Source: Acidobacteriota bacterium (lineage in GTDB: Bacteria > Acidobacteriota > Terriglobia > Acidiferrales > UBA7541). From it: a DNA stretch of 36,671 bases. Shown here one piece after another: positions 24,780-32,538 of this stretch (position 1 is the stretch's first letter; the number at the start of each line of letters is the position of its first letter). The notes beneath the pieces are model-generated. The model made no database searches. It was not told the origin of the DNA and saw only the letters and a program-made list of their open reading frames with translations. The position numbers were made by a program, and so were the translations under genes. The stretch is taken from contig PLJR01000350.1 in the NCBI GenBank assembly GCA_003140295.1, positions 10,245-46,915 of the forward strand. The letters run 5' to 3'.

Positions 24780-26717
24780 ATGAGCTACCAGGTTATTGCG
24801 CGAAAATGGCGGCCGCAAACTTTTGCGGATGTAGTGGGACAGCCGCACGTCACCCGTACGCTCGGGAACGCGGTGGCCACGGGCAGGGTGGCGCACGCCT
24901 ACATTTTTTCGGGCGCGCGGGGCGTGGGGAAGACCACCACGGCAAGAATCCTCGCTAAAGCGCTTAACTGCGTGCGCGGACCTGCGGCGGAGCCTTGCAA
25001 CGAGTGCGATTCGTGCCGCGAGATTGCGGCAGGCAATTCCCTGGACGTGCTCGAAATCGATGCGGCCTCGAACCGAGGCATCGACCAGGTGCGCGAGCTG
25101 CGGGAGATGGTACGTTACGCGCCCGCAGGGGGCCGGTACAAGGTAGTGATCCTGGATGAAGCTCATATGCTCACGCCCGAAGCGTCCAATGCGCTGCTTA
25201 AAACCCTCGAAGAGCCGCCGGAAAAAGTTGTTTTCGTCATGGCCACGACGCAGCCGGAAGATCTGGAGGAGACGATTCGCTCCCGCTCGCAGCATTTCCA
25301 TTTTCGCGCGCTTTCGTTCGCGGAAATTGTCGACGCGTTGAGAGCGATCGGCGAGAAGGAAGGCCTTCAGGCCGATGAAGGGGCGCTCGCCGTGATGGCG
25401 CGCTCGGCGGATGGCAGCTTGCGCGATGCGATGTCGCTGCTCGAACAGGCTCGCGCGTACTGCGGCACGGCGATCACTGAGGCACAGGTGCGGACGTTTC
25501 TGGGAGTGGTATCTGCGGAGGTCCTGGACGAGTTGGTAGGCGCTATCGAAGCTCGTTCGGCCCAGCGCGCGCTTTCCCTGGTTCACCGCCTGCTGGCGGA
25601 AGGCCAGAACCTGCAGCAATTTTGCCGCGAACTGCTCGCACATTTTCGTAATCTGCTGGTGGTCCGCGTTTGCGGTGCGGACTCGGAACTGGTGGCCGCG
25701 CCGGCGGAGGAGCGGCCGCGGCTAGCGCGGGCGGCGGCAGCTTTCAGCGAAGAAGATCTGACGCGGTTTTTCCAAATGGTGCTGGTAACCGAAGACGATC
25801 TGCGGCGCAAGCCCGATCCGCGGCTGCACCTGGAAATAGGATTGCTTCGCCTGGTCAATGCGGCAAGGCTGGCCCCATTGGAAGAGGCTCTGGCGGAGCT
25901 ATCCGGGTTGGCCGCGCCGCGAATCGTGCGAACAAATTCCGCGGAAATAAAACTCGGCACACCCGGTGCCCCGAACCCCCCGAACCCCCAGAATCAACGC
26001 TTAGACCAATCGCCAACGGTGCCGCCAGACGCTCCCGGGACGCGGTCTGCAGCCGACCGGTCAAACGCGGCGGAAGTGGCGACAGCGAATGTCGCTGCTG
26101 TGGACAAGGCCACCACGCGCAACGACGACAACTCGCCGCCAGCGGCGATGTCGGTTTCGGAGTTATCAGTGCCGGCACCGCCGGCTCCGTCGCTATTGGA
26201 CCCACTAGCGACGCCGCAGCAGTTGGCTAGCTCGCCGGAGGGCGATTTACGTGGTGCGGACGCGGGTCCAGGTCCCGTGCCGGGCTCTATGCCCAGCATG
26301 ATTGCGCGGACGGCGGATCCTTCCAGCGGACTTGAGGCTGCCCAGGTTGCCGCGATCAAGGCGGCCATTCTTTCGCAACAAAAATTTCTGGGCGAACTGG
26401 TGGATTCCGCCAGCCGCTGGGAACTTGAAGGCGGTGAAATTCGCCTTTATTTTCCTACGGAAAGCCGTGCGCTCGCGGAGTTATTGCAAGGACGCGAGTC
26501 CATGGAGAAGTTGCGAAGCATCAGCAGCCGCGTTCTCGGCCAGCAGTTGCGCGTCTGTGTTAAACTAGAGTCGGCACCGATGCTGGGCAGCACAGTGCGT
26601 GCCGCGCAAAATGCCCGCGAACTGCGCGCCAGATTCGAGCAGGATCCCATTGTCCGGGCCATGTTGGACCGGTTCGGCGGACGAATTTCCGAAGTCAAGC
26701 GCCGGAACGAGGAATAA
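24780..26717 (+). CDS. dnaX: DNA polymerase III subunits gamma and tau
   Basis: 645 aa clamp-loader ATPase. It opens MSYQVIARKWRPQTF, the standard DnaX start. Walker A GARGVGKTT (45-53), zinc-binding Cys63/72/75/78 (CNECDSC), Walker B ILDEAH (Asp125-Glu126), sensor 1 (MATTQPEDL) and the SRC-like region (RSRSQHFHF) follow. Domain III ends near residue 370. A Pro/Ala/Ser-rich linker of roughly 150 residues then leads to a C-terminal tau-like domain (SRWELEGGEIRLYF). It loads the sliding clamp at replication forks. The first gene after the SRP RNA, it is followed 2 bp later by ybaB. I saw no convincing slippery site for making a separate gamma form. Confidence 0.95.
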   Translation: MSYQVIARKWRPQTFADVVGQPHVTRTLGNAVATGRVAHAYIFSGARGVGKTTTARILAKALNCVRGPAAEPCNECDSCREIAAGNSLDVLEIDAASNRGIDQVRELREMVRYAPAGGRYKVVILDEAHMLTPEASNALLKTLEEPPEKVVFVMATTQPEDLEETIRSRSQHFHFRALSFAEIVDALRAIGEKEGLQADEGALAVMARSADGSLRDAMSLLEQARAYCGTAITEAQVRTFLGVVSAEVLDELVGAIEARSAQRALSLVHRLLAEGQNLQQFCRELLAHFRNLLVVRVCGADSELVAAPAEERPRLARAAAAFSEEDLTRFFQMVLVTEDDLRRKPDPRLHLEIGLLRLVNAARLAPLEEALAELSGLAAPRIVRTNSAEIKLGTPGAPNPPNPQNQRLDQSPTVPPDAPGTRSAADRSNAAEVATANVAAVDKATTRNDDNSPPAAMSVSELSVPAPPAPSLLDPLATPQQLASSPEGDLRGADAGPGPVPGSMPSMIARTADPSSGLEAAQVAAIKAAILSQQKFLGELVDSASRWELEGGEIRLYFPTESRALAELLQGRESMEKLRSISSRVLGQQLRVCVKLESAPMLGSTVRAAQNARELRARFEQDPIVRAMLDRFGGRISEVKRRNEE

Positions 26718-26719
26718 AC

Positions 26720-27046
26720 ATGGAAGTGAAGGCACTCCAACAGCTTCTTTCCCAATTCCGGCAGGTACAAGAAAACCTGCAGAAGCATGTGGATAACGTG
26801 CACGTGGAGGCGTCCGCGGGCGGAGGCATGGTGGTCATTCGCATGAATGGCCAGAAACAGATCACCGATGTCCGGATTGATCCGGAAATTTTCGCGGGCA
26901 AAGACGCGGAGTTGCTGCAAGACCTGATTCGCGCGGCCGTCAACGATGCGTGCCGCCGGGTTGACGACGAGTTGGCCGCGCAGATGAAGGGTCTCGCCGG
27001 GGGCTTACCGGGGATCACCGGGTTGAAAATTCCCGGGCTCTTTTAA
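26720..27046 (+). CDS. YbaB/EbfC-family nucleoid-associated protein
   Basis: 108 aa, the family's normal length. It has the N-terminal helical region (LQQLLSQFRQVQENLQKH), the central GGGMVVIRMNGQKQITDVRIDP beta segment typical of YbaB, and a C-terminal helix with Asn/Asp-rich turn (LIRAAVNDACRRVDD). It is a small dimeric DNA-binding protein. GAGGAA precedes the ATG at 6 nt, and the gene begins 2 bp after dnaX stops. The dnaX-ybaB-recR order is widely conserved, which supports the call strongly. Confidence 0.93.
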   Translation: MEVKALQQLLSQFRQVQENLQKHVDNVHVEASAGGGMVVIRMNGQKQITDVRIDPEIFAGKDAELLQDLIRAAVNDACRRVDDELAAQMKGLAGGLPGITGLKIPGLF

Positions 27047-27142
27047 TTTTTCCGGCTGCTGAATATAGTCCGCTGACAGGCTGCTCGATTCCACAAACAA
27101 GCATACGCTTTTTTATGCTACCGCCGGGGGCGGTCCCTGCCG

Positions 27143-27742
27143 ATGCCTGATTTTGCCGAACCCGTTTCACGGCTCATTGATGAGTTGAAACACCTGCCGG
27201 GCATTGGACAGAAAACGGCGCAGCGGCTGGCGTTCCACCTGCTTCGATCCAGCCAGGAACAAGCGCTGGCGCTCGCGGATGCCATCCGCGAGGCCAAGCT
27301 GAATATTCGCGAATGCAGCGTGTGCAACAATATGACCGACGCCGATCCTTGCCTCTACTGCACCGGGCCTAACCGCGACCGTACCATCATTTGCGTAGTG
27401 GAGGAGCCTCACAACATTCTGGCGGTGGAGAAAACGCGGCAGTACAGCGGCCTTTACCACGTGCTGGGGGGCGCGCTTTCACCACTCGACGGCGTGGGGC
27501 CCGACCAGCTAAAACTGAAAAGCTTGATCGAGCGGCTCAAGGGCGGAACGGTAGCAGAGATCATCGTAGCCACCAATCCCACGGCGGAGGGGGAAGCCAC
27601 GGCGGTGTACGTGTCTAAGTTGATCAAGCCCTTGGGGGTTCGTGTGACCAGGATTGGAGTTGGCATTCCGGTAGGCGCCGATCTCGAGTACGCCGACGAA
27701 ATCACCATGTTGAAAGCCATGGAAGGCCGCCGCGACCTCTAG
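27143..27742 (+). CDS. recR: Recombination mediator protein RecR
   Basis: 199 aa, full length. It shows an N-terminal helix-hairpin-helix ([20 protein letters not shown]), a zinc finger with Cys58, Cys61, Cys70 and Cys73 ([16 protein letters not shown]), a Toprim domain starting at [16 protein letters not shown], and the conserved [15 protein letters not shown] and [13 protein letters not shown] segments. With RecO/RecF it helps load RecA on gapped DNA. It sits 96 bp after ybaB. It starts at the ATG at 27143, as [20 protein letters not shown] matches the family's beginning. Confidence 0.95.
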   Translation: MPDFAEPVSRLIDELKHLPGIGQKTAQRLAFHLLRSSQEQALALADAIREAKLNIRECSVCNNMTDADPCLYCTGPNRDRTIICVVEEPHNILAVEKTRQYSGLYHVLGGALSPLDGVGPDQLKLKSLIERLKGGTVAEIIVATNPTAEGEATAVYVSKLIKPLGVRVTRIGVGIPVGADLEYADEITMLKAMEGRRDL

Positions 27743-27882
27743 GCTTCCCTCAGAAACCGTAGTAGTGCCCCGGTTTGCTGGCTTATTTCTCAAACACATT
27801 TTCAATTGTTTCCTTCCGCGCTCGACGCGAAGTGTGACGCAATGTTACGCTCACGGTTCGACGCATCGGCTCGCCCCCGGGG

Positions 27883-30288
27883 GTGGTCGTGGCAAACTCC
27901 GCTCAGTTAGAGACGCGTGAGTCGCCCAAAAGGCGCAGTTCGCGAATCGTTCAAGCGGTGCCCCTATCGGTTACCGGCGTCGATGCCTTGGGACGGCCGT
28001 TTCTGGAGCGCACCTCGACGATTGTGGTGAGCTGTCATGGCTGCTGCTATCAATCAAAGCACTACGTCCTGAAAAATATGTGGGTCACCCTGGAAGTCCC
28101 GCAGTCTGAGGGCGACCGCTCCCAGCGCCACGTTCGCGGTCGTGTGACGTGGGTTCAGCGGCCCGTGGGCGTTCGCGAACTATTTCAGATAGGCGTAGAG
28201 CTCGAAATACCCGGCAACCTATGGGGCATTGCATTTGCGCCTCCCGACTGGATCCCCTTCCCTGACATCAACCGGCAAGAAATAGCGATTCCCTCACTCG
28301 AGCCAGCGGAATCGGCTTCGCACACGGACAGTGCCGAGCAGGCGAAGGTAGATGCGGCTTCGCGGGATCACCTGCGGATGGTGCCCTCGGCTGGTGCAGG
28401 CGAACTTTCGGCGGCGCTCGCCCGGCACATGGAACTGCTGGTGGGCGAAGCCAAGCAGCACTTGCACGAAACGATTCGCGAAAGTGCGACCCGGACGCTC
28501 TCCGCAGAGGCACGACCCCTGGTTGCCGCGTTATACGCGCAGTTTCAGGAAGCCGAACGCCGAGCCATGCCCGGAAGCGACAACGCGCCCGACACGCCGG
28601 GGCCCCACACTCTGGCACAAGCGGGGATTATCGGGCCCGACTCGCTAAAAATCGGCGACGAAGTTGGCGAGGAGCTGGAATCCAGGCTTCAGGCGCTGCG
28701 CGAGCAGTGGAATCGCGAGATAAGCGAGAGCGCGCGGCAGGCCAGCGAACGCGTGGCGGCGGAGCTCGGCCAACTCGAACAGGAACGGCGTGGCCAGTTT
28801 GAGCAACGAGTCGAATCGAAGTTACGGCAAACAATCGACAATTTGGAGTGGGCGGCTGGCGAGGCACGGTCAAAAGTGGCCCACGCGCAAGAACATCTCG
28901 CCGGATTACGCAAACAGGCGGAGGAGGCGGCCGCGCCGCTGCGCGCCATCGAGGAAACCTTGCGCGCCCAGGCCGAAATATCTCGCGTGCAGCTTGCCGG
29001 CATCGAAACCGCGGCGCGGCACTTCGAGGAGCGCATCGCCTTCGCGTTAGATAAAGCCCAGTCGGACTGGCAAATGAGCCTCGAAGCGAGTTTGGGGAGC
29101 GCCGCAGGTCTGTGCAACGAGCGCATCCAGGCTTTGATCGAGAGTGAAGTGAGCCGTGCCGCGGACCTCGAACGAGAATTGGGCGCACATCTCGACCGCG
29201 CCGGTGAAGCGCTCGGACGCCTGCACGAGGGGATTCGTCACGCCGAGGCCACGCTGCACGCGCACGAAGATCGTCTTATGAAGGCCTCCGAGCGCGCGAC
29301 CGAAAACGCGATTGAGCGGCTGGAAAAAGTGGCCCACGAAGCGAAAAGCAACCTCGAGCAATCCGCTAAGGCTCTCGCAGCCAAGTCGCTGGAGGAAATT
29401 GACTCGAAAGCCACCGAGGCGACGCAGGCTACGTTCGAGGCCTTGTTCAAGACCGCCGAGTGGTATGAAAAAAAGGTGCACGCGCAGATGCAGGCAGGCG
29501 CAGAGAAAAGTCTGACGGAAACCGCCGAGAGCCTGCGCGAGAAAGCCTCGGAAACTTTCCGGCTATTTGGGGCCGAGCTCGATCACTACAGCCGGAATTA
29601 CGTGGAACATACGCAAAGCCAATTTGCAGAAGGCGCGCGCGAAAACCTGGAGCTCCTTAGCCGGCAAGCTGGCGAAATCGCCGCGACGGCGTCTGCCTCG
29701 CTGGCGGAGGAAGCTCGCGCCCATATCGAAGTGGTACTCGCGGAACTGCGCAGCAGAGCGGGCGGCGCTCTTTCTGATGTCGCGGCATCCATGGAAAACC
29801 ATGCCGCCGCTATTCGCGCAACGCTCGAGAGCGAGGCGCGCCGATTCTCCTCCGAAGTTCGGGGATCGCTTACGCAGCAAACCGATCAGGCCGCTCGCGC
29901 CCAACAAGCACTGGCCGCTGAAGCCAAGGCGTCGCGAGACGATTTGCGAATGCAGGGCGAACTTCAAGTGAGTGAATTGCGCCAGGCCGTTACCTCGATG
30001 GGAAACCAAGCTATCGACGAATTCAGCAAACGGCTGACGGATGCTTCGGATAGCTGGCTATCCGGAACCATCGTCAAGCTGAACGAAGAGTCGAAAGAAC
30101 GTATCGAATCGCTGGCAAAAACCGCGGAGTCCCGGCTGCGAGAGGCTTGCGGAACCGTGTTCGCCAGTGTCGCCGAAACGTTGCGCCGCCGTTTGCTCGA
30201 GCCCGTCATGCCGCCTGCCGATCATCCGCGGGAGGAACCAATCTCAGATAGCCAGTCGCACGGCCACGCGGAATCGGAATCGGGCTAG
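27883..30288 (+). CDS. PilZ-like domain fused to a very long coiled coil, 801 aa
   Basis: Residues ~15-125 look like a PilZ domain (RRSSRIVQAVPLSVTGVDAL, later VRGRVTWVQ and FQIGVELEIPGNLWGIAF). RxxxR is present, but the D/NxSxxG motif reads VVSCHG, with Val in place of the Asp/Asn, so c-di-GMP binding is doubtful. From about residue 170 to the end the protein is almost entirely Ala/Glu/Arg-rich heptad helix (for example WNREISESARQASERVAAEL), predicted to form a rod several hundred residues long. No TM segment or signal peptide is seen. It starts with GTG at 27883; the GTG at 27889 is an alternative with a G-rich stretch upstream. It lies 140 bp after recR. A structural or scaffold role is likely; the function is unknown. 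Confidence 0.82.
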   Translation: MVVANSAQLETRESPKRRSSRIVQAVPLSVTGVDALGRPFLERTSTIVVSCHGCCYQSKHYVLKNMWVTLEVPQSEGDRSQRHVRGRVTWVQRPVGVRELFQIGVELEIPGNLWGIAFAPPDWIPFPDINRQEIAIPSLEPAESASHTDSAEQAKVDAASRDHLRMVPSAGAGELSAALARHMELLVGEAKQHLHETIRESATRTLSAEARPLVAALYAQFQEAERRAMPGSDNAPDTPGPHTLAQAGIIGPDSLKIGDEVGEELESRLQALREQWNREISESARQASERVAAELGQLEQERRGQFEQRVESKLRQTIDNLEWAAGEARSKVAHAQEHLAGLRKQAEEAAAPLRAIEETLRAQAEISRVQLAGIETAARHFEERIAFALDKAQSDWQMSLEASLGSAAGLCNERIQALIESEVSRAADLERELGAHLDRAGEALGRLHEGIRHAEATLHAHEDRLMKASERATENAIERLEKVAHEAKSNLEQSAKALAAKSLEEIDSKATEATQATFEALFKTAEWYEKKVHAQMQAGAEKSLTETAESLREKASETFRLFGAELDHYSRNYVEHTQSQFAEGARENLELLSRQAGEIAATASASLAEEARAHIEVVLAELRSRAGGALSDVAASMENHAAAIRATLESEARRFSSEVRGSLTQQTDQAARAQQALAAEAKASRDDLRMQGELQVSELRQAVTSMGNQAIDEFSKRLTDASDSWLSGTIVKLNEESKERIESLAKTAESRLREACGTVFASVAETLRRRLLEPVMPPADHPREEPISDSQSHGHAESESG

Positions 30289-30466
30289 GAACATCCGGTT
30301 ACGCACGCGAACCGAAGTCCACTACGTCCTCTTGAGGTGTTCATTTTCCCTTTGGCCGATTCGCGACGCCAGCTATTCATGGTATCCCGCACGTTACCCC
30401 TGGCGCCGGCACTTCCACACTGGATCTCATCTTGCAGGATTTCATTTAACGTCCGCGTGCCCCCGC

Positions 30467-30497
30467 TTGCGAGCCCGCGCATGCGAAGCGGTATAAT
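30467..30497 (+). promoter_or_regulatory. Promoter with perfect -10, leaderless transcript likely
   Basis: TATAAT at 30492-30497 with a TTGCGA -35 candidate at 30467-30472 (19-bp spacer). The expected start of transcription, 6-9 nt beyond the -10, falls at or next to the ATG at 30506, and no ribosome-binding site is present there. Confidence 0.5.
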
Positions 30498-30505
30498 CTT
30501 TGGAT

Positions 30506-31189
30506 ATGGCTAACCGCGCCTATGTGCGATTTTGGACCCGCAACGATTCCGTCGACCCGCGCAGGGAGCGGTTGTTTGAGCAATTCGAGCGGCTGCTTGA
30601 GACTGTGCCATTGTCGGCGGCCCGGCCGGGCTTTTCGAGTCTGGTGATCCGCGCGGTCAACTTCAGCGAAATTCCACTGGCCGAGCACGATTTGCGCGGG
30701 GCGAACGCCAGCGCAGCGGATGTGATGGCGCTCGCGCGTGAATTAAGCGATGACGACACCGCCTGCGAGGTGGGCGCCTACTGGGATTTGTGGGGTCGGG
30801 ATGCCGATGAGGGGATCTGGAAGCTGGCTCCCGAGCCGCTCCTGCTGACCTGCCACGGCCCAACGTACGATGACGGGGTAGCGGCGGAGTCCGGGGATTT
30901 TCTCGCCGACCTTGGATTCGAGCATTTTTTTACGGGGCACGCCGGGCTGCTGGGCTCTCACGGAGCACGAAGCGCGCCCGCTGATCCGGTCGAAGCGGAA
31001 TTTCTGGCGTTGATGCTGCACGAAGAGCACCTACACGAATACTACGAGAGGACCCGGGAGAATATCCAAACGCTGCTGAAATGGGTGCGGGCCGCCGAGC
31101 AATCTCTGCCTATCGAGCGCTATCAGTTGTGGTCGGAGGGAGAAGAAAATTTTGAAGCGCGTCTGGACGAAATTCTCGCCGTACGCTAG
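30506..31189 (+). CDS. Uncharacterised cytosolic protein, 227 aa
   Basis: Begins MANRAYVRFWTRN. It appears to be a soluble alpha/beta protein with several conserved-looking blocks: VPLSAARPGFSSLVIRAVNF, EVGAYWDLWGRDADEGIWKL, LLLTCHGPTYDDG and DLGFEHFFTGHAGLLG. The His residues near CHGPTYDDG and FEHFFTGH could bind metal, but I know of no assigned family function. The style is one I associate with acidobacterial genomes. The ATG at 30506 is chosen over a TTG at 30500 because the -10 box ends only 8 bases upstream. Its end overlaps the next gene by 38 bp. Confidence 0.75.
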   Translation: MANRAYVRFWTRNDSVDPRRERLFEQFERLLETVPLSAARPGFSSLVIRAVNFSEIPLAEHDLRGANASAADVMALARELSDDDTACEVGAYWDLWGRDADEGIWKLAPEPLLLTCHGPTYDDGVAAESGDFLADLGFEHFFTGHAGLLGSHGARSAPADPVEAEFLALMLHEEHLHEYYERTRENIQTLLKWVRAAEQSLPIERYQLWSEGEENFEARLDEILAVR

Positions 31190-31799
31190 CACTGCCGTGT
31201 GTGTCGCCCTGCTGTTGGCGACCTTTTCGCCAATCGTGTGCAGCCAAACCACCTCACAAATTCCTGGTCAAACTAAAGACACGGCGCCGCGGGTCAACGA
31301 ACTTACGTTGGCCGGGTTGCGCCCCGGACGCGATTCACTCGGCGACGCCCTGAAACATTTCAAGGCCAAATATTCCTCGTCTTCCTCGCCGAGGGGACCT
31401 GACCAAACCGAAAGCCCGGAGATGAAGGAATGGGGCGACGCGTGCACTGGCCATTCACTCAAGGTGGAACTTGATGGCCATGGGCTCATAGAAGCCATTA
31501 CGCTATCGTCACTTGTCCCTCAGGATGGAAAATGCGTGAACCGGCGAATCGATGCTCTGAACATGAAGGATTGGGCTACCGGGCACGGTTTGCGAATCGG
31601 TGATCCACGCAACCGCGTGACCGAAACCTACGGAGAACCGGATTCGAGCGGCCCATCGATGCGCGACACCAAGGAACTCGAGATACTGCGCTATCGTTTC
31701 GGTTGGGCGGGAAGCGAAGTTCCCCAGGACATGACCATTTATTGCGCGCGCGAGAGCGGCCGCGTACTGGAAATTACTTTGGCTCGCCCAGCCCGTTAG
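31152..31799 (+). CDS. Secreted protein with BamE/SmpA-like repeat pattern
   Basis: 215 aa. It starts with TTG at 31152 inside the end of the previous gene; a GGAGG box lies about 12 nt upstream and the start gives a good signal peptide (STAVCVALLLATFSPIVCS). The mature part has two similar halves, each beginning with a GLRPGRDSLGDALKHF-like or GLRIGDPRNRVTETYGEPD segment. This resembles the 'xGxxxxxVxxxxGxPd' hairpin seen in BamE/SmpA-type folds, but the match is only at pattern level. Cys pairs (DACTGH, GKCVNRR) could form a disulphide in the periplasm. Function unknown. It precedes the lipoprotein and exporter genes on the same strand. Confidence 0.7.
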   Translation: MKRVWTKFSPYASTAVCVALLLATFSPIVCSQTTSQIPGQTKDTAPRVNELTLAGLRPGRDSLGDALKHFKAKYSSSSSPRGPDQTESPEMKEWGDACTGHSLKVELDGHGLIEAITLSSLVPQDGKCVNRRIDALNMKDWATGHGLRIGDPRNRVTETYGEPDSSGPSMRDTKELEILRYRFGWAGSEVPQDMTIYCARESGRVLEITLARPAR

Positions 31800-31839
31800 G
31801 CGGCTCTTACGAATACAACCACGCTTGCCACTCGTTAAA

Positions 31840-32538
31840 ATGGCACAATTTGCTATACCATGGCTGTTCGAGCATCGGGTTCTGTCACGATTGCGGGTTT
31901 TCGTGCTGCTGGCGGCAGTGAGCCTGGCATGTGCGTGCGGCAAGTCAGGTAGGGCGCCGGGCCGGCAAGAGGCCGACAGAGGTTCTACGCCGGCGGAGGA
32001 TGCTTCGCAAACGAGTTCGTCGCGTACGGGTCCAGTGTCGACCGATATTCAGGCGGTGGCCTCGCTGCTTCTAGGAAGCAACGCGGAAGTGCTGGCTTTC
32101 GGTAATCTCGCGCGAAATGGGCATGCGCAGGCGCTGGTGGTCAACCGCGCTCTTACATCGCAGTCCCGCGCAGGCGAAGCGGCCCCGATCGGAGCGCAGG
32201 TTGTGCCCTTCACGCGCGCCTCCGTTATCGAACGGGATGGTACGAGGTGGATCGAAGTGCTGCGGTGCGACGAGCATTTGACGAATTCCAAAGGTTTCCT
32301 GGCGGGTGCGCCGCTCTCTCCGGTGACGGGGTGGCTGGTGCAATGGAGCCAGCAAGAGGATGGCTCGGTGCAGGCGATGTATTTTACGCCGGGCCGGGCG
32401 CCAGGTGAGGTGTCCCCGGCACCTATCGCCGTGCGATGGAATCCGAGCGTTAAGCGATACCAATCCGTCGATCGCACAAACAATCAATTCCTTAGTGAAC
32501 TGGCCTTGCTCGAGACGCCGACGTCGATATTGAAATGA
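31840..32538 (+). CDS. Putative lipoprotein, unknown function
   Basis: 232 aa from the ATG at 31840; a TTG at 31825 is the alternative. An N-terminal hydrophobic segment (LRVFVLLAAVSLACACG) ends in Cys31 or Cys33, a probable lipidation site. It is followed by a Ser/Thr/Pro/Gln-rich tether, then a globular part with alternating beta-strands (AEVLAFGNLARNGHAQALVV, TRWIEVLRCDEHLTN, GWLVQWSQQEDGSVQAMYFT). No catalytic motif was recognised. Its TGA overlaps the first ABC exporter ATG by 4 bp, so it is translated with the exporter and may be an accessory part of it or a cargo-related lipoprotein. Confidence 0.78.
   Translation: MAQFAIPWLFEHRVLSRLRVFVLLAAVSLACACGKSGRAPGRQEADRGSTPAEDASQTSSSRTGPVSTDIQAVASLLLGSNAEVLAFGNLARNGHAQALVVNRALTSQSRAGEAAPIGAQVVPFTRASVIERDGTRWIEVLRCDEHLTNSKGFLAGAPLSPVTGWLVQWSQQEDGSVQAMYFTPGRAPGEVSPAPIAVRWNPSVKRYQSVDRTNNQFLSELALLETPTSILK

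Noticed and set aside
25940-26300. Programmed frameshift or slippage site in dnaX for a gamma subunit
   Set aside because: No long A-run or A_AAA_AAG-type heptamer with a downstream hairpin was found in the linker; the short ATAAAA near 25945 is insufficient.
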